Source: Polaromonas sp. JS666 (GTDB lineage: Bacteria; Pseudomonadota; Gammaproteobacteria; Burkholderiales; Burkholderiaceae_C). Taken from it: a DNA stretch of 64,000 nt. The stretch spans positions 62,001-126,000 of the forward strand of contig NZ_FNHX01000004.1 in the NCBI RefSeq assembly GCF_900103405.1. Reading direction: 5' to 3'. The position numbers and the translations under genes were made by a program. A model generated the notes under the pieces. That model was not told the origin of the DNA. It made no database searches and saw nothing but the letters and a program-made list of their open reading frames with translations. This document shows, piece by piece, positions 44,890 to 56,340 of this stretch (positions are counted from its first letter, which is position 1; every line of letters starts with the position of its first letter).

Positions 44890-46365
44890 TCAGTTCAGCT
44901 TGGAGACTGCGACATGCTTGAGCAGGTCGGCGACCGACGTGTTCATCACGTCCGTGAAGGGCTTGGGATAGATGCCCATGTACAGCACGGCAATGGCCAG
45001 CAGGGCCAGCATCAGGAACTCGCGGCTGTTGATGTCGGTGAGCGCCTTGACGTCCTCATTGGCCACGGGGCCCAGGTAAACGCGCTTGTACATCCACAGG
45101 GTGTAGGCCGCGCCGAAAATGAGCGCGGTCGCCGCGGCACCGCCTATCCAGAAGTTGGTCTTCACGGCGCCCAGGATCACCATCCACTCGCCGACAAAAC
45201 CGGCCGTGGCCGGCAGGCCGCAGTTGGCCATGGCGAACAGCAAAGCAAAAGCCGCGAACTTGGGCATGGTGTTCACCACGCCGCCGTAGCTGGCGATCTC
45301 ACGCGAATGGACGCGGTCGTAGAGCACGCCTATGCACAGGAACATCGCGCCCGAGACAAAGCCGTGGGCAATCATCTGCACCAGGCCGCCGGAAACACCG
45401 AGGTCGTTGAAGATGAAAAAGCCCAGCGTGACAAAACCCATGTGGGCCACCGACGAGTAGGCCACCAGTTTTTTCATGTCCTGTTGCACCAGGGCCACCA
45501 GCCCCACGTAGACGACGGCAATCAAGGACAGCGCGATCATCAGCCAGGCCCATTCATGCGAAGCGTCCGGGGCGATAGGCATGGAAAAACGCAGGAAACC
45601 GTAAGCGCCCAGCTTCAGCATGATGGCCGCCAGCACGGCGGAGCCGCCCGTGGGAGCCTCGACGTGCACGTCGGGCAGCCAGGTGTGGACCGGCCACATA
45701 GGCACCTTGACGGCAAAGGCCGCGAAGAAGGCGAAGAACAGCAGCGTCTGTATAGTCCCGCCCAGCGGCAGCTTGTGCCAGGTCAGGATGTCGAAGCTGC
45801 CGCCCGACTTGTTGTACAGGTAGATCAGCGCCACCAGCATCAGCAGCGAGCCGAGCAAGGTGTAGAGGAAGAACTTGAAAGCCGCGTAAATCTTGTTGGG
45901 GCCGCCCCAGATGCCGATGATCAGGTACATCGGGATCAGCGTGGCCTCGAAGAACACGTAAAACAGGATGCCGTCCAGCGCCGAGAACACGCCGATCATG
46001 AGCCCGCTCAGGATCAGGAAGGAGGCCATGTACTGGTTCACGCGCGTGGTGATGGCTTCCCAGCTGGCGATGACGACCACCACGTTGATGAAGGCCGTCA
46101 GCAGCACGAACCACAGCGAGATGCCGTCGACACCCAGGTGGTAGTTGACGTTGAAGCGCTGGATCCAGCTGCCCTTCTCCACGAATTGCATGGCCGAGGT
46201 ACCCAGTTCGAAGCCGCCGTACAAAGGCAGCGTGACCAGGAAACTGACGACCGCGCCTATCAGCGCGACCCAGCGAACGCTGCGCGCCTGCTCGTCACGG
46301 CCCAGCGCCAGCAGAACTACACCAAAAACAATCGGTGTCCAGATCGCAAGACTCAACAAACCCAT
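44890..46365 (-). CDS. nuoM: NADH-quinone oxidoreductase subunit M
   Basis: The 491-residue antiporter-like subunit shows the family segments FYVFFEATLIPMYLIIGIWGG with its helix-5 Glu, AFAVKVPMWPVHTWLPDVHVEAPT with the helix-7 Lys, and YSSVAHMGFVTLG. It pumps protons in the membrane arm between NuoL and NuoN. Length matches the usual 490-510. It starts 30 bp after nuoL's stop. Confidence 0.96.
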   Translation of the reverse strand: MGLLSLAIWTPIVFGVVLLALGRDEQARSVRWVALIGAVVSFLVTLPLYGGFELGTSAMQFVEKGSWIQRFNVNYHLGVDGISLWFVLLTAFINVVVVIASWEAITTRVNQYMASFLILSGLMIGVFSALDGILFYVFFEATLIPMYLIIGIWGGPNKIYAAFKFFLYTLLGSLLMLVALIYLYNKSGGSFDILTWHKLPLGGTIQTLLFFAFFAAFAVKVPMWPVHTWLPDVHVEAPTGGSAVLAAIMLKLGAYGFLRFSMPIAPDASHEWAWLMIALSLIAVVYVGLVALVQQDMKKLVAYSSVAHMGFVTLGFFIFNDLGVSGGLVQMIAHGFVSGAMFLCIGVLYDRVHSREIASYGGVVNTMPKFAAFALLFAMANCGLPATAGFVGEWMVILGAVKTNFWIGGAAATALIFGAAYTLWMYKRVYLGPVANEDVKALTDINSREFLMLALLAIAVLYMGIYPKPFTDVMNTSVADLLKHVAVSKLN

Positions 46366-46395
46366 TCTTGTTCTTCCTTGATTTTGTTGAACTGA

Positions 46396-48420
46396 TCAGC
46401 GATTGAGCCAGACGAAATACGTCATCAACACAAACACGCCAACAATCATGCCGAAGGCATAGTGGTAGATGTAGCCGGACTGCAGCCGGCGCACCACGCC
46501 GGAAACCCAGCCGACCAGCTTCCACGAACCGTTGACCAGCGCGCCGTCGATCAGCTTCTGGTCGCCGCCCTTCCAGAGGGCGGTGCCGAGCAGGCGGGTG
46601 CCGCGGGCCAGCACGTTTTCATTGAACCAGTCGAAGTAGTACTTGTTGTCGAGCAACGTGAACACAGGCATGAACATGCGCTTGATCGCGGCCGGCAGGG
46701 CCGGGTTGACCATGTACATATACCAGGCCAGCACCGAGCCCGACAGGGCCAGCCAGAACGGCGGCGCCATCAGCCCATGCAAGGCCATCTGCGCCGGTCC
46801 GTGGAACAGCTGCTTGAGCTCTTCCATGGCGGGGTGTTTTTCGAGGTTCACGAAGATGGCGTCCTTGAAGAATCCGCCGTACAGCATGGGCTCAATCGTC
46901 ATGAAACCGATGACCACCGACGGAATCGCCAGCAGGATCAGCGGCACCGTCACCACCCAGGGGGACTCGTGCGGCGCATGGTGCTCGCCATGGTGGCCGT
47001 GGTCGTCGTGGCCATGGTGGTGCGCGTCGGGATTCTGGTCGAAGCGCTCCTTGCCGTGGAACACCAGGAAATACAGGCGGAAGGAGTAGAAGGCCGTCAC
47101 GAAGACGCCCGCCAGCACCGCGAAGTAGGCGAAGCCGGCACCCGCCAGGTGGCTCTCATGCACGGCTTCAATGATGCTGTCCTTGGAATAGAAACCCGCG
47201 AACAAGGGCGTGCCTATCAGGGCCAGCGTGCCCAGCAGCGAAGTGATCCAGGTGACGGGCATGTACTTGCGCACGCCGCCCATCCAGCGGATGTCCTGGT
47301 TGTGGTGCATGCCGATAATGACCGAGCCAGCCGCCAGGAACAGCAGCGCCTTGAAGAAGGCATGCGTCATCAGGTGGAACACCGCGACGGAATAAGCGGA
47401 AGCGCCCAGCGCCACCGTCATGTAACCCAGCTGCGACAGCGTGGAATACGCGACCACGCGTTTGATGTCGTTCTGGATGATGCCGAGAAAGCCCATGAAC
47501 AGGGCCGTGATGGCGCCTATCACCATGACGAAGCTCAGCGCGGTGTCGCTGAGTTCGAACAGCGGCGACATGCGCGCCACCATGAAGATGCCGGCCGTCA
47601 CCATGGTGGCAGCATGGATCAGCGCGGAGATCGGGGTCGGGCCTTCCATGGAGTCGGGTAGCCAGACATGCAGCGGAAACTGCGCCGACTTGCCCATGGC
47701 ACCAATGAAGAGGCAGATGCAGACCACGGTGACCAGCATCCAGCCGGTGCCCGGGAACGTCAGCTTGGAGAGTTCATCGGCCTTGGCAAACGCTTCGGCG
47801 TAATTCAGCGTGCCGGCATAGGCGGCGATCAGGCCAATGCCGAGGATGAAGCCGAAGTCACCCACGCGGTTGACCAGGAAGGCCTTCATGTTCGCGAAGA
47901 TGGCGGTCGGCTTGTTGAACCAGAAACCGATCAGCAGGTAGGACACCAGGCCCACGGCCTCCCAGCCGAAGAACAGCTGCAGCATGTTGTTGCTCATGAC
48001 GAGCATCAGCATGGAGAAGGTGAACAGCGAGATGTAGGCGAAGAAGCGGTTGTAGCCCTCGTCTTCCTCCATATAGCCTATGGTGTAGATGTGCACCATC
48101 AGGGACACAAAAGTCACCACGCACATCATCATGGCCGTGAGGCCGTCAACCAGGAAGCCGATTTCCATTTTCAGGCCGCCGACGTTCATCCAGGTGTAGA
48201 GCGTTTCGTTGAAGCGCGCACCGTCGATGGCCACGCTCTTGAGCGTCATGGCCGAAATAATGAAGGCCACCAGCACGCCGAGAATCGTCAGGCTGTGCGA
48301 CAGGCGCCGGCCTATCCAGTTGCCGCCGAAGGAGGTACCGAGGATACCGGCCGCCAGGGCGCCGGCCAGCGGCGCCAGCGGGACGGCCAGCAGGGCCGAT
48401 GCGGAAAGGGTTTGGCTCAT
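46396..48420 (-). CDS. nuoL: NADH-quinone oxidoreductase subunit L
   Basis: The 674-residue distal antiporter-like subunit carries FFGWEAVGLVSYLLIGFWF, SAQFPLHVWLPDSMEGPTPISALIHAAT and YSTLSQLGYM, and the long C-terminal lateral helix region after about residue 520. A His-rich loop (DAHHHGHDDHGHHGEHH, about 468-484) is an unusual local enrichment that could bind metal. The first hydrophobic helix is intact. It begins 7 bp from nuoK's stop. Confidence 0.96.
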   Translation of the reverse strand: MSQTLSASALLAVPLAPLAGALAAGILGTSFGGNWIGRRLSHSLTILGVLVAFIISAMTLKSVAIDGARFNETLYTWMNVGGLKMEIGFLVDGLTAMMMCVVTFVSLMVHIYTIGYMEEDEGYNRFFAYISLFTFSMLMLVMSNNMLQLFFGWEAVGLVSYLLIGFWFNKPTAIFANMKAFLVNRVGDFGFILGIGLIAAYAGTLNYAEAFAKADELSKLTFPGTGWMLVTVVCICLFIGAMGKSAQFPLHVWLPDSMEGPTPISALIHAATMVTAGIFMVARMSPLFELSDTALSFVMVIGAITALFMGFLGIIQNDIKRVVAYSTLSQLGYMTVALGASAYSVAVFHLMTHAFFKALLFLAAGSVIIGMHHNQDIRWMGGVRKYMPVTWITSLLGTLALIGTPLFAGFYSKDSIIEAVHESHLAGAGFAYFAVLAGVFVTAFYSFRLYFLVFHGKERFDQNPDAHHHGHDDHGHHGEHHAPHESPWVVTVPLILLAIPSVVIGFMTIEPMLYGGFFKDAIFVNLEKHPAMEELKQLFHGPAQMALHGLMAPPFWLALSGSVLAWYMYMVNPALPAAIKRMFMPVFTLLDNKYYFDWFNENVLARGTRLLGTALWKGGDQKLIDGALVNGSWKLVGWVSGVVRRLQSGYIYHYAFGMIVGVFVLMTYFVWLNR

Positions 48421-48427
48421 CTTGTTT

Positions 48428-48736
48428 TTAGCCTTGGAGCGTGTTGAGTTCGTCGACGTTGATGCTGGACTTGTTGCGGAACAGCAGCACCAGGATGGCC
48501 AGGCCTATGGCCGATTCGGCCGCGGCGACGGTCAGGATGAAGAACACAAAAACCTGGCCGGCCATGTCGTTCAGGTAATACGAGAAGGCCACAAAATTCA
48601 TGTTGACCGCCAGCAGCATGAGCTCGATGGCCATGAGCAGCACGATGAGGTTCTTGCGGTTCAGGAAGATGCCGATGACCGACAGCGCGAACAGCATCGC
48701 ACCCAGTGAAAGAAAATGTCCCAGGGTGAGCGTCAT
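48428..48736 (-). CDS. nuoK: NADH-quinone oxidoreductase subunit K
   Basis: The 102-residue subunit has three helices with conserved Glu in [15 protein letters not shown] and in [15 protein letters not shown], parts of the proton path between the quinone module and the antiporters. Length is normal. Its ATG overlaps the nuoJ stop by 4 bp. Confidence 0.96.
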   Translation of the reverse strand: MTLTLGHFLSLGAMLFALSVIGIFLNRKNLIVLLMAIELMLLAVNMNFVAFSYYLNDMAGQVFVFFILTVAAAESAIGLAILVLLFRNKSSINVDELNTLQG

Positions 48737-49383
48737 GCCTTCTTCTCCTCGGCGGGTACAGCTGCGACGACCGGCGGTGCGGCCACGACGGATTTCATCT
48801 TGACCAGGCTGACGCGGTCCGAACGCTTGACCCGGATCTGCTCCGACGGGTTCTGGTATTTGGAGTCCTTGCGCGCGCGCAGGGTCAGCGCGATGGCGGC
48901 AATGATGGCCACCAGCAGGATCACCGCGGCGACTTCCAGCGGGTAGAGGTATTCGGAGTACAGCAGCTTGCCGAGCTCCTTGGTATTGGAAAGCTGAGCG
49001 CCTATCTGGCCCGCGCCGGACGCGACCTTGGGCGGCTCACGAAAGCCGCCCATCAGCACGTAAGACATTTCCAGCGCGATGATGGCGCCGACGGAGCCGG
49101 CCAGCGGGAAATGCTTCCAGAAGCCCTTGCGCACACTGTCGATGTTGATGTCCAGCATCATCACGACGAACAGGAAGAGCACCATCACGGCGCCCACGTA
49201 GACCAGCACCAGCGTGATGGCCAGGAACTCGGCCTTGAGCAGAATCCAGACGGCGGACGCCTGGAAGAAGGCCAGCACGAGGTACAGCGCCGCATGCACC
49301 GGGTTGCGCGCGGTAATCACCTTGAATGCCGCAAACAGCAGCACCGCGGCGAAAACATAAAAAAGACCTGTTTTAGCGTCCAT
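48733..49383 (-). CDS. nuoJ: NADH-quinone oxidoreductase subunit J
   Basis: The 216-residue subunit has five helices with the conserved [20 protein letters not shown] stretch containing the pi-bulge helix. The C-terminal 55 residues are hydrophilic (Lys/Pro/Ala tail), longer than in E. coli NuoJ. It overlaps nuoK by 4 bp and follows nuoI by 38 bp. Confidence 0.95.
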   Translation of the reverse strand: MDAKTGLFYVFAAVLLFAAFKVITARNPVHAALYLVLAFFQASAVWILLKAEFLAITLVLVYVGAVMVLFLFVVMMLDINIDSVRKGFWKHFPLAGSVGAIIALEMSYVLMGGFREPPKVASGAGQIGAQLSNTKELGKLLYSEYLYPLEVAAVILLVAIIAAIALTLRARKDSKYQNPSEQIRVKRSDRVSLVKMKSVVAAPPVVAAVPAEEKKA

Positions 49384-49421
49384 GTTGTTGTGGATTCTTT
49401 CTTGAGCCAGCGGCCTGGGGT

Positions 49422-49922
49422 TCAGCGGTACTTGGCATCCGCCGCGCGGTTGGCGGCAATTTCGGACTCATAACGGTCGCCCACGGCCAGCAGCATCTCT
49501 TTGGTGAAATACAGGTCGCCGCGTTTTTCGCCGTGGTATTCAAAGATGTGGGTCTCGACGATGGAGTCGACCGGGCAGCTTTCTTCGCAGAAACCGCAGA
49601 AGATGCATTTGGTCAGGTCGATGTCGTAACGCGAGGTGCGGCGACTGCCGTCTTCACGCACGTCGGATTCAATGGTGATGGCCATGGCCGGGCACACCGC
49701 TTCGCAGAGCTTGCAGGCGATGCAGCGCTCCTCGCCGTTGTCATAGCGGCGCAGGGCGTGCAGGCCGCGAAAACGCGGGCTGAGCGGGGTTTTTTCCTCG
49801 GGGAACTGGACCGTGATCTTGCGGCTGAACATGTACTTGCCGGTCAGGGCCATGCCCTTGAACAGCTCGGTGAGCATGAAGCTCGAAACAAAATCCTTGA
49901 CGGAAGCTACTGCGGAAGACAT
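49422..49922 (-). CDS. nuoI: NADH-quinone oxidoreductase subunit I
   Basis: NuoI carries clusters N6a and N6b in the peripheral arm. The 166-residue protein has two [4Fe-4S] motifs, [12 protein letters not shown] and [12 protein letters not shown], with the distal Cys completing each. The amphipathic N-terminus attaches to the membrane arm. It starts 3 bp after nuoH's stop. Confidence 0.97.
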   Translation of the reverse strand: MSSAVASVKDFVSSFMLTELFKGMALTGKYMFSRKITVQFPEEKTPLSPRFRGLHALRRYDNGEERCIACKLCEAVCPAMAITIESDVREDGSRRTSRYDIDLTKCIFCGFCEESCPVDSIVETHIFEYHGEKRGDLYFTKEMLLAVGDRYESEIAANRAADAKYR

Positions 49923-49925
49923 GGT

Positions 49926-50999
49926 TTATTTCCAGATGTTGTAGGGCGTCTGCATCCAGGCGCCAACGACCACCAGCCAGACCAGGGTCACGGGGATAAA
50001 AATCTTCCAACCCAAACGCATGATCTGGTCATAACGGAAACGCGGGAAGGTGGCGCGCACCCACAGGAACATGGTGACCACGACAAAAGTCTTGGCGCCC
50101 AGCCAGATCCAGCCCGGGATGAAGCTCAGGGCTTCAACGGGCGGCAGCCAGCCGCCCAGGAACATCAGCACCGCCAGGATGGCGACCAGCCACATGTTCG
50201 CGTATTCAGCCAGGAAGAACATCGCGAAGGCCATGCCCGAGTATTCGACCATGTGGCCGGCCACGATTTCGGATTCGCCTTCAACGACGTCGAAGGGGTG
50301 GCGGTTGGTCTCGGCCAGGCCGGAGATGAAGTACACGACAAAGATAGGCAACAGCGGCAGCCAGTTCCAGGACAGGAAGGTCCAGCCGCTGCTTGCCAGC
50401 ATGCCCTTGCCCTGGCTCATCACGATGTCGGTCATGTTGAGGCTGCCCGACACCATGAGCACCACCACCAGGCAGAAACCCATGGCGATTTCATAGCTCA
50501 CCATTTGCGCCGAGGCACGCATGGCTCCCAGGAAGGCGTATTTGGAGTTGGAGGCCCAGCCCGCGATGATCACGCCATACACTTCCAGCGAAGTGATGGC
50601 CATGAGGAACAGCAGGCCCGCGTTGATGTTGGCCAGCGCGATCTCCGGGCCAAAGGGAATGACGGCCCAGGCGGCCAGGGCCGGCATGATGGTCATGATG
50701 GGGCCCAGCACGAACAGGCCCTTGCTGGCCGCCGTGGGGATGATGATTTCCTTGGTCAGCAGCTTGAGCGCGTCGGCGATGGGCTGCAGCAGGCCGAAAG
50801 GCCCGACGCGGTTGGGGCCTAGTCGGATCTGGGTGAAACCGATGGCCTTGCGTTCCCACAAGGTCAGGTAAGCCACCAGGCCCATCAGCGGCGCCAGCAC
50901 GCAGACGATCTTGATAAGCGTCCACAGCACGGGCCACACGGTGCCCGGCCAGATGCCGCCCATCAAACCCTGGCCGAAGGCGAAGATTCCGTCAATCAT
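49926..50999 (-). CDS. nuoH: NADH-quinone oxidoreductase subunit H
   Basis: The 357-residue membrane subunit joins the peripheral arm to the membrane arm and forms the quinone cavity. Typical sequences are [42 protein letters not shown] and [19 protein letters not shown]. It overlaps the nuoG stop by 4 bp. Confidence 0.97.
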   Translation of the reverse strand: MIDGIFAFGQGLMGGIWPGTVWPVLWTLIKIVCVLAPLMGLVAYLTLWERKAIGFTQIRLGPNRVGPFGLLQPIADALKLLTKEIIIPTAASKGLFVLGPIMTIMPALAAWAVIPFGPEIALANINAGLLFLMAITSLEVYGVIIAGWASNSKYAFLGAMRASAQMVSYEIAMGFCLVVVLMVSGSLNMTDIVMSQGKGMLASSGWTFLSWNWLPLLPIFVVYFISGLAETNRHPFDVVEGESEIVAGHMVEYSGMAFAMFFLAEYANMWLVAILAVLMFLGGWLPPVEALSFIPGWIWLGAKTFVVVTMFLWVRATFPRFRYDQIMRLGWKIFIPVTLVWLVVVGAWMQTPYNIWK

Positions 51000-53152
51000 G
51001 CGCCTGCTCCTTCAAGCTGGGCCTGCAGGCCGGCGGCCTGGCGGGCATCGGCCGTGAGCTGCAGCGAGGTCGCGCGCCTGACCAACCCGTCGAGCTGGTA
51101 AATGCTGGCCACGGCAGGCGCCTGGGCGGCAAGCGCCGACAGGTCGATGCCTGCCTGGGTACCGTTGCCCAGCTTGTCCGCGGGCAGCTGCGCCGCATCG
51201 GCGCCGGCGACCTGCTTGAGCACGTCCTGCGAGGATTCAAAATCAAAGCCGGGCAAGCCCAGCAAGTTGGCGAGCACACGCAGCACCTTCCAGGCTGGGC
51301 GCGTATCGCCCAACGGCTTGACGACGGCGTGAAAGCCCTGCACGCGGCCTTCGGCGTTCACAAAAGTGCCGGAGGTTTCGGTGAAAGGGGCGATAGGCAG
51401 CAGCACGTCGCTGAAAGCCATGTTGGCCTTGAAGGGGCTCAGCGTCACGACCATTTGCGCGGTGTTGAGCGAGGACTTGGCCCTGGCGCCCGCGGCCGAA
51501 TCAAACTCGGGTTCGTTGTTGAGCAGGATCACCGCCTTGAGCTGGCCGTCCAGCATCTGGCCGGCATGCAGGCCCTTGCCGGCAGGCACAGCGCCGGCCA
51601 GTTGGGCGCCCACGGTGTTGGCCGCTTCGGTGAGGTAGCCCACGCTGGCACCGGTCTGCGCGCCAATCCAGTTGGCCAGCGCCAGCAGGCTGGAGGCCTT
51701 GGCGTGGTGCGCGGCGGCATTGCCCAGCAAGATGGCTTTGCGCTCACCGCCCAGCAGGGACTTGGCGATGGCCTTGGCCGCATCGGTGGCCTGGCCGGCT
51801 GCCGGTGCCGTGACGCCCTTGTCGGCGGCAACCGCGGCCGCCACATCGGCCAGGGCCTGGGCCCAGGCCTCAGGCGCTGCGAGCAGCGTGTTGGCGATGG
51901 GCATGGCCCAGGCATCGGCGCTTGCCAGTTCGGTGGCAGAGTTGATGGTGCTCAGCGCCCCACCCTTGCGCACGGCCTGGCGTATGCGTTGTGCGAACAG
52001 CGGATGGTCCTTGCGCAGGTTGGAACCCACCACGAGCACACGCTGCAGCTGCGACAGCGAAGCGATGGAGGTGCCCAGCCAGCGAATGGCCGAAGGCGCG
52101 GCGAACTCGGCGTTGCGCAGGCGGTAGTCGATGTTTTCGCTGCCCAGGCCGCGCATCAGCGAGGCGGCCAGGTAGAGTTCTTCGAGCGTGCTGTGCGGGC
52201 TGGCCAGGGTGCCGATGCTGGCGGCGCCGTGGTCGGCCTTGATCTGCTTGAGGCCGTTGGCCACGTATTCGAGCGCGGTCTGCCAGTCGACGGTTTTCCA
52301 TTCGCCGCCCTGCTTGAGCATGGGGCTGGTCAGGCGTTCGTCGCCGTTGAGGGCTTCATACGAAAAACGATCGCGGTCGGCGATCCAGCATTCGTTGATG
52401 TCTTCGTTCTCCAGCGGCACGACGCGCATGACCTTGTTGCTCTTGACCTGGACGATCAGGTTGGCGCCGGTCGAGTCGTGCGGGCTGACCGACTTGCGGC
52501 GCGACAGTTCCCAGGTGCGGGCGCTGTAGCGGAAAGGCTTGCTGGTCAGCGCGCCGACCGGGCAGATGTCTATCATGTTGCCGGACAGTTCGGAATCTAC
52601 CGACATGCCGACGAAGGTTTCGATCTCGGCGTGCTCGCCGCGGTGCGACATGCCCAGTTCCATCACGCCGGCCACTTCCTGGCCGAAACGCACGCAGCGC
52701 GTGCAATGGATGCAGCGGCTCATCTCCTGCATGGAGATCAGCGGGCCGACGTCCTTGTGGAAGACCACGCGCTTTTCTTCCTCGTAGCGCGATTCGCTGC
52801 CGCCGTAGCCGACGGCCAGGTCCTGCAGCTGGCACTCGCCGCCCTGGTCGCAGATCGGGCAGTCCAGCGGGTGGTTGATCAGCAGGAACTCCATCACGCC
52901 CTTCTGGGCCTTGATGGCTTTGTCGTTCTTGGTGCGGACTATCATGCCCTGGGTGACGGGCGTGGCGCAGGCCGGCATGGGCTTGGGCGCTTTTTCCACA
53001 TCGACCAGGCACATGCGGCAGTTGGCGGCAATGCTGAGCTTCTTGTGATAGCAGAAGTGAGGAATGTAGGTGCCGGCTTTTTCGGCCGCATGCATCACCG
53101 TGCTGCCTTCAAGCACTTCCACCTTCTGGCCGTCGAGTTCTATTTCAACCAT
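50996..53152 (-). CDS. nuoG: NADH-quinone oxidoreductase subunit G
   Basis: The 718-residue protein carries the [2Fe-2S] cluster (about Cys34-Cys67), the HxxxC-type [4Fe-4S] cluster ([18 protein letters not shown]) and [16 protein letters not shown] for another cluster, then a molybdopterin-oxidoreductase-like domain that lacks a cofactor. The C-terminal half is rich in Ala/Gly. Size (718) is shorter than E. coli NuoG (about 900). The start is 20 bp after nuoF's stop. Confidence 0.96.
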   Translation of the reverse strand: MVEIELDGQKVEVLEGSTVMHAAEKAGTYIPHFCYHKKLSIAANCRMCLVDVEKAPKPMPACATPVTQGMIVRTKNDKAIKAQKGVMEFLLINHPLDCPICDQGGECQLQDLAVGYGGSESRYEEEKRVVFHKDVGPLISMQEMSRCIHCTRCVRFGQEVAGVMELGMSHRGEHAEIETFVGMSVDSELSGNMIDICPVGALTSKPFRYSARTWELSRRKSVSPHDSTGANLIVQVKSNKVMRVVPLENEDINECWIADRDRFSYEALNGDERLTSPMLKQGGEWKTVDWQTALEYVANGLKQIKADHGAASIGTLASPHSTLEELYLAASLMRGLGSENIDYRLRNAEFAAPSAIRWLGTSIASLSQLQRVLVVGSNLRKDHPLFAQRIRQAVRKGGALSTINSATELASADAWAMPIANTLLAAPEAWAQALADVAAAVAADKGVTAPAAGQATDAAKAIAKSLLGGERKAILLGNAAAHHAKASSLLALANWIGAQTGASVGYLTEAANTVGAQLAGAVPAGKGLHAGQMLDGQLKAVILLNNEPEFDSAAGARAKSSLNTAQMVVTLSPFKANMAFSDVLLPIAPFTETSGTFVNAEGRVQGFHAVVKPLGDTRPAWKVLRVLANLLGLPGFDFESSQDVLKQVAGADAAQLPADKLGNGTQAGIDLSALAAQAPAVASIYQLDGLVRRATSLQLTADARQAAGLQAQLEGAGA

Positions 53153-53171
53153 ATTTTTTTCTTTCCGCGGT

Positions 53172-54566
53172 TCAGGCTTGCGCGGCAGCCGAAACCGGAG
53201 CGTGGGAGACTTGTGGCTTGATCATGGCTTCAAACTCATGGCGGAAATGCTTGATCATGGCGCGCACCGGCATGGCCGCGGCATCGCCCAGCGCGCAGAT
53301 GGTGCGGCCCTGGATGTTGTCGGCCACCGAGTTGAGCAGGTCCATGTCGGTCTGTTTGCCGTGGCCGTTGTGGATGCGGTCCACGACGCGCCAGAGCCAG
53401 CCCGTGCCTTCGCGGCAAGGCGTGCATTGGCCGCAGGATTCATGCATGTAGAAGTAGGACAGGCGCTTGAGCGACTCGACCATGCAGCGGCTGTCGTCCA
53501 TGACGATCACCGCGCCCGAGCCCAGCATGGAGCCGGCCTTGGCGATGGAGTCGTAGTCCATGGTGCATTCCATCATGATCGAAGCCGGCAGCACGGGGGC
53601 CGACGACCCGCCGGGGATCACGGCCTTGAGCGTGCGGCCCTTGCGCACGCCGCCTGCGAGTTCCAGCAGCTTGGAGAACGGCGTGCCCATGGGCACTTCA
53701 TAGTTGCCCGGCAGTTCGACGTCGCCCGAGACCGAATAGATCTTGGTGCCGCCGTTGTTGGGCTTGCCGCATTCGAGGTAGGCCTGGCCGCCGTTGCGGA
53801 TGATCCAGGGCACGGCCGCGAAGGTCTCGGTGTTGTTGATGGTGGTGGGCTTGCCGTAGAGGCCGAAGCTGGCCGGGAACGGCGGCTTGAAGCGCGGCTG
53901 GCCTTTTTTGCCTTCGAGCGACTCGAGCAGCGCGGTTTCTTCGCCGCAGATGTAGGCGCCAAAGCCGTGCGAGGCATGCAGCTGGAAGCTGAAGCCGCTG
54001 CCGAAGATGTTGTTGCCCAGCAGGCCGGCGGCGCGCGCCTCTTCGAGCGCTTCTTCAAAGCGCTGGTAGGTCGCGAAAATTTCGCCGTGGATGTAGTTGT
54101 AGCCCACGCTGATGCCCATGGCGTAAGCAGCAATCGCCATGCCCTCGATCACGCTGTGCGGGTTGTACTGCATGATGTCGCGGTCTTTGCAGGTGCCCGG
54201 CTCGCCCTCGTCCGAGTTGCACACCAGGTATTTCTGGCCCGGGAACTGGCGCGGCATGAAACTCCACTTGAGCCCGGTCGGGAAACCCGCGCCGCCGCGG
54301 CCGCGCAGGCTGCCGGCCTTGACCTCGGCGATGACCTGGTCGGGCGTCATGCCCTCGCCGCCGTCCTGCTTGAGGATCTTGCGCAGGGCCTGGTAGCCGC
54401 CGCGGGCTTCGTAGTCCTTCAGGCGCCAGTTGCTGCCGTTGAGGTCGGCCAGGATTTGCGGGTTGATGTGCCGGCCGTGGAAGCAGGTCTGCACGCCGGT
54501 GGCCGCGAACTGGGATAGCACGCTTTGCGCGGCCGCGCTGTTGGAAGACAAGGGAGCGAGCGTCAT
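53172..54566 (-). CDS. nuoF: NADH-quinone oxidoreductase subunit F
   Basis: NuoF binds NADH and FMN and holds cluster N3. The 464-residue protein shows the nucleotide-binding [15 protein letters not shown], the FMN segment [13 protein letters not shown] and the [4Fe-4S] motif [13 protein letters not shown] chose the ATG at 54566, which overlaps the nuoE stop by 4 bp; the frame runs 42 codons further up through nuoE without reason. Length matches NuoF. Confidence 0.97.
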   Translation of the reverse strand: MTLAPLSSNSAAAQSVLSQFAATGVQTCFHGRHINPQILADLNGSNWRLKDYEARGGYQALRKILKQDGGEGMTPDQVIAEVKAGSLRGRGGAGFPTGLKWSFMPRQFPGQKYLVCNSDEGEPGTCKDRDIMQYNPHSVIEGMAIAAYAMGISVGYNYIHGEIFATYQRFEEALEEARAAGLLGNNIFGSGFSFQLHASHGFGAYICGEETALLESLEGKKGQPRFKPPFPASFGLYGKPTTINNTETFAAVPWIIRNGGQAYLECGKPNNGGTKIYSVSGDVELPGNYEVPMGTPFSKLLELAGGVRKGRTLKAVIPGGSSAPVLPASIMMECTMDYDSIAKAGSMLGSGAVIVMDDSRCMVESLKRLSYFYMHESCGQCTPCREGTGWLWRVVDRIHNGHGKQTDMDLLNSVADNIQGRTICALGDAAAMPVRAMIKHFRHEFEAMIKPQVSHAPVSAAAQA

Positions 54567-55057
54567 GGTTGCTTTGCCTCGGCGGATTTGAGACCTTCGA
54601 TGAGCTGGTCCAGCTTTTCGTTGCTCATGAAGCTGCACATGGTGAGGTCGTTGACCAGCATCACCGGCGAATCCGCGCAGGCGCCCAGGCATTCGGATTG
54701 CTGCAGCGTGAACAGGCCGTCGGCGCTGGTCTCACCCATGGCGATGCCCAGCTTGTGCTCCAGGTGCTTGAGCGCCTTGGCGCCGTCGCGCAGCTGGCAC
54801 GGCAGGTTGGTGCAGACGTTGAGCTTGTACTTGCCAACGGGACGCTGGTTGTACATGTTGTAGAAGGTCGTGACTTCGTGCACGGCGATAGGCGCCATGC
54901 CGAGGTATTCGGCCACGGCTTTTTCGCTCTCGGCGCTCACGTAGCCGTGCTCTTCCTGCAGGATGGTCAGGCAGGCCATGACGGCCGACTGTTTCTGGTC
55001 CGCGGGGTATTTGGCGACTTCGCGGTCGAAGCGCGCTCTGGTTTGTTCAGAAATCAT
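54563..55057 (-). CDS. nuoE: NADH-quinone oxidoreductase subunit E
   Basis: The 164-residue thioredoxin-fold subunit binds the [2Fe-2S] cluster N1a through CTNLPC and CLGACADSP cysteines. N-terminal helices ([20 protein letters not shown]) contact NuoF. It overlaps nuoF by 4 bp and starts 5 bp after nuoD's stop. Confidence 0.96.
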   Translation of the reverse strand: MISEQTRARFDREVAKYPADQKQSAVMACLTILQEEHGYVSAESEKAVAEYLGMAPIAVHEVTTFYNMYNQRPVGKYKLNVCTNLPCQLRDGAKALKHLEHKLGIAMGETSADGLFTLQQSECLGACADSPVMLVNDLTMCSFMSNEKLDQLIEGLKSAEAKQP

Positions 55058-55062
55058 GGGGA

Positions 55063-56316
55063 CTACCGGTCAATTTCACCGAACACAATATCCATGGTGC
55101 CGATCACGGCGACGGCGTCGGCGATCATGTGGCCGCGTGACATTTCGTCCATGGCCGCGAGGTGCGGGAAACCCGGCGGACGGATCTTCAGGCGATAAGG
55201 CTTGTTGGCGCCGTCGCTGACGATGTAGATGCCGAACTCGCCCTTGGGGTGCTCGACCGCCGCATAGGCTTCGCCTTCGGGCACGTGGAAGCCTTCGGTG
55301 AAGAGCTTGAAGTGGTGGATCAGCTCTTCCATGTTGGTCTTCATGGATTCGCGGTCCGGCGCGGCGACCTTGTGGTTGCTGGTGATCACGGGGCCGGGGT
55401 TCACGCGCAGCCAGTCCACGCACTGCTTGATGATGCGGTTGGACTGGCGCATTTCTTCGACGCGCACCAGGTAGCGGTCGTAGCAGTCGCCGGTTTTGCC
55501 GACCGGGATGTCGAAGTCCATCTTGTCGTAGACGTCGTAAGGCTGCTGCTTGCGCAGGTCCCAGGCAAAACCCGAACCCCTGAGCATGGGGCCGGTGAAG
55601 CCGAGGTTGAGGGCGCGCTCGGGCGAGACGACACCCACGCCGACCGTGCGCTGCTTCCAGATGCGGTTGTCAGTCAGCAAGGTTTCGTATTCGTCGACGT
55701 AGCCCGGGAATTTGTTGGCGAAGTCTTCTATGAAGTCGAGCAGCGAGCCCTGGCGGTTCTCGTTGAGCGCCGCGATGGCTTTGGCGTTCTTGACCTTGCT
55801 GACGCGGTACTGCGGCATGCTCTCGGGCAGGTCGCGGTAGACGCCGCCCGGGCGGAAATAGGCCGCATGCATGCGCGCGCCGGAGACGGCCTCGTACATG
55901 TCGAACAGGGCCTCGCGCTCGCGGAAGCAGTAGATCAGGATGTTCATCGCGCCGCAGTCAAAACCGTGCGCGCCCAGCCACAGCAGGTGGTTGAGCAGGC
56001 GCGTGATTTCGGCGTACATCACGCGGATGTACTGCGCGCGCACCGGCACGTCGACGCCGAGCAGCTTCTCGATGGCCAGGCAGTAGGCGTGCTCGTTGGA
56101 CATCATGGAGACGTAGTCCAGCCGGTCCATGTAGGGCAGCGACTGGATATAGGTCTTGCTCTCGGCGAGTTTTTCGGTCGCGCGGTGCAAGAGGCCGATG
56201 TGCGGGTCGGCGCGCTGTATCACCTCGCCGTCAAGCTCGAGCACGAGGCGCAGCACACCGTGCGCCGCGGGATGCTGTGGCCCAAAGTTAAGCGTGTAGT
56301 TTTTGATTTCAGCCAT
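55063..56316 (-). CDS. nuoD: NADH-quinone oxidoreductase subunit D
   Basis: The 417-residue 49-kDa-type subunit forms the quinone headgroup site with NuoB. Family blocks are [40 protein letters not shown] and a C-terminal [14 protein letters not shown] end ([10 protein letters not shown]). It starts 24 bp after nuoC's stop. Confidence 0.97.
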   Translation of the reverse strand: MAEIKNYTLNFGPQHPAAHGVLRLVLELDGEVIQRADPHIGLLHRATEKLAESKTYIQSLPYMDRLDYVSMMSNEHAYCLAIEKLLGVDVPVRAQYIRVMYAEITRLLNHLLWLGAHGFDCGAMNILIYCFREREALFDMYEAVSGARMHAAYFRPGGVYRDLPESMPQYRVSKVKNAKAIAALNENRQGSLLDFIEDFANKFPGYVDEYETLLTDNRIWKQRTVGVGVVSPERALNLGFTGPMLRGSGFAWDLRKQQPYDVYDKMDFDIPVGKTGDCYDRYLVRVEEMRQSNRIIKQCVDWLRVNPGPVITSNHKVAAPDRESMKTNMEELIHHFKLFTEGFHVPEGEAYAAVEHPKGEFGIYIVSDGANKPYRLKIRPPGFPHLAAMDEMSRGHMIADAVAVIGTMDIVFGEIDR

Positions 56317-56340
56317 GTGGGTATCTCTTGCCGGCGCCGC

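Noticed and set aside
51329..53221. Long plus-strand open frame of about 630 codons opposite nuoG
   Set aside because: It mirrors the nuoG codons, starts and ends inside them, and has no recognisable motif; high GC makes such antisense frames common.
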